A DNA stretch of 64,000 nt from Actinernus sp. WN-2022 (taxonomy: Eukaryota; Cnidaria; Anthozoa; Actiniaria; Actinernidae): NCBI GenBank assembly GCA_030867875.1, contig JAOWCC010001589.1:76903537-76967536 (forward strand), in the 5' to 3' direction. This document shows, piece by piece, positions 62,303 through 64,000 of the stretch. The position numbers and the translations under genes are program-made. A model generated the notes under the pieces. It had not been told where the DNA came from and did no database searches. It saw nothing but the letters and a program-made list of their open reading frames with translations. Every line of letters starts with the position of its first letter. Positions within the stretch are counted from its first letter, which is position 1.

Positions 62303-63330
62303 CAGTCCCACTCAAAAACGGTGTCTGCATTTCCTGGCGGTGTCGGTGCCACCTGGTGTTTACCGTCTGTGGCACCAAACCGCCAGACAGAGTCAGCTGT
62401 CTTATTGAGTTTTATTGACCAGCTGTCGACGGCTTGCCACCAAATGTCTCGAACTGCCGATGGCTAGCCGCCAGGTGCCATCAACCGTCAATGGCTTGCC
62501 GCCAAAAATAAACAACCCACCGTTTGACTTTGAGTTCTGAATGAAGCGAAAATAAAAGATTCTAAAGTGTTAGTTTTATTGACCAGCGCGTTTTGACCCG
62601 CCATTTGAGTTCTGAAGTCAGCGAAAATAAAACATTTTCAATTCGACCCGCACCGTTTGAGTTCCAGAAAGCAGCGAAAATAAAATATTTTAAAGTGTTA
62701 GTTTTATTGTCAAGTTCGTTTCTACCTGCCGTTTGAGTTCTGAAGTCAGCAAAAATAAAACATTCTAAACTCGACCCCATGCCGTTTGAGTTCTGAAAGC
62801 AGTGAAAATAAAAGATTCTGAAGTGTTAGTTTTATTTTTTAGTTCGATTTGACCCCATGCCGTTTGAGTTCTGAAGACGGCAAAAATAAAAGATTGGAAA
62901 TTGTTAGTTATTGAGCATCGCATTGCGACATGCCAGCGACGAGTACGTTTCGACCTTGCACCATTTGAGTTCTGAAAGAGAGAATTAATAAAACTTTCTA
63001 AAGTGTTAGTTTTATAGTCGGTGCTTTTACTTTCTCTGATGTTATTTTATTTTCTGTGTTGGTTGCAAGCCGCCAAACGTCTTGAGCCTGCGACATCTAG
63101 CTGCCAGGTGCCATCAACCGTCGATGGCTTGCCGCGAAACGTCTTGAGACGTCAATGGCTAGCCGCCAACCGTCTTGAGACGTCAATGGCTAGCCGCCAG
63201 GCGGTGTCAACCGTTGATGGTTTGCCAACCAGCATTTACCATCGGTGGCACCAAGCCGCCCGGCGTTTAGCCATCAAATTTTGGCAGCTCTGGTGCTGCC
63301 GACGGTTGCAAAGTTTTTTGAGTGGGACTG
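62303..63330. mobile_element. TA-flanked (Tc1/mariner-type) non-autonomous element
   Basis: Ends CAGTCCCACTCAAAAA and TTTTTTGAGTGGGACTG with TA on both sides (62301-62302, 63331-63332). The interior 62520-63010 is a tandem repeat whose units contain CCGTTTGAGTTCTGAA and GCGAAAATAAAA followed by AGTGTTAGTTTTATT. It is flanked by GGCTAGCCGCCA/GGTGCCATCAACCGTC blocks on either side. No transposase. Confidence 0.7.
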
Positions 63331-63332
63331 TA

Positions 63333-64000
63333 TCCCACCCTCTTATGGGGAGTTAAATGGGATTTTTTTTATCAGAGCCTCATTTAACCCTTTCGCTCCT
63401 GAACCGGCCGTAACCGGCCAATATGAAGCATGTACCTGGAGAAAATTATTGCATCAAACCTAGATGCTGGAAATACGATGTTGCGATATTATTTCAAGGG
63501 ATGAATAACTTCAAAGCGAGAGCTACAACAGGGATCGCTTGACTGTCCCACTTTGGAGAAAAACACATTTGTTTTGGAGATCGTTGTTCGTTTTCACGAA
63601 TTTTGAGGGAATGAAAATCGGCTCAAAAAACCTTCCCATTCGCACTTGAAATCAAGAGCAAACACAAAATAACCACTCAGTCGTTACAGTACCTTGTTTA
63701 ATCTTTCCAACCAGCAGGTTTGTTTTCACAAAACACACCAAGCGGTGGTGAACCACGCCAATGTTTACACTGCATTTCACTCTACCACATTTTCCTGCTC
63801 CCACCTCCAATTGCATGCTGGGTAATCAACAACAAAAATCACAAGGGGACACCCCCTCTGGGACTCCTACAACCAAGAGCTGTGATTTGGACTCAAGACT
63901 GCTTTAAAGTGACAAAAACACATCCTAATAGGTTGAGCAGGGGTAAAAGACAACCAACTGCAGGATTTCAAGGATTTCAGTGAAGAATTATTTCATGTGT
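63333..64000. other. No recognisable gene; possible MITE end
   Basis: TTAACCCTTTCGCTCCTGAACCGGCC near 63379 could be the left end of another TTAA element whose right end lies outside the window. No further INO80 exon was identified before the window ends. Confidence 0.3.

Overview
The window looks like a stretch of a cnidarian, probably anthozoan or stony-coral, nuclear genome. This rests on one conserved eukaryotic gene split by GT-AG introns (INO80), AT-rich intergenic DNA, and dense nests of eukaryotic mobile elements: a CR1/L2-type LINE, Penelope-like elements with GIY-YIG endonuclease, tRNA-derived SINEs, Helentron-like elements and many MITEs. There is no bacterial, organellar or viral gene organisation. 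The species cannot be read from the sequence.

Left part (1-26.7 kb). Almost everything is mobile DNA. In order: palindromic MITEs; a Harbinger-type inverted-repeat element holding a dead LINE reverse transcriptase (2.9-3.4 kb); a SINE (4.9 kb); a Helentron-like element (5.4-7.1 kb); a 3.3-kb foldback element (FB1, 8.1-11.4 kb); a second Helentron-like copy (11.7-13.3 kb); a broken OTU-protease gene split by a block with inverted 12-bp repeat arrays (13.3-16.9 kb); an RPA-like short ORF; and a 5.8-kb foldback element (FB2, 19.9-25.7 kb) built of 21-bp repeats with a 342-bp higher-order period. A small cysteine-containing gene of unknown function lies on the minus strand at 25.9-26.5 kb.

Middle part (26.7-35.6 kb). 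Two nearly identical Penelope-like copies lie head to head. The minus-strand copy is interrupted by a third foldback element (FB3) and by a Helentron-like element, giving a clear insertion order. Its N-terminus carries a 2A-like motif after a hydrophobic stretch, and both 3' ends carry a candidate minimal hammerhead ribozyme. From 35.6 to 44 kb there are MITEs, minisatellites and two LINE 3' fragments, with no convincing gene.

Right part (44-64 kb). The first five coding exons of INO80, the ATPase of the INO80 chromatin remodeller, lie on the plus strand at 44.6, 45.8, 48.3, 55.7 and 58.6 kb and join in phase. The gene continues beyond the window. Its introns hold a nearly complete LINE in the same orientation, a Helentron-like element, two TTAA-flanked elements and several MITEs.

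Main observation. FB1, FB2 and FB3 share TA(C/T)GG...CC(A/G)TA ends, 6-bp flanking direct repeats and 20-21-bp tandem arrays inside their inverted arms. FB1 and FB3 each carry, in both arms and pointing inward, a 73-76-nt open segment from an ATG to a consensus splice donor. They may be inverted-arm derivatives of an unrecognised DNA transposon family whose transposase gene starts inside the arm.
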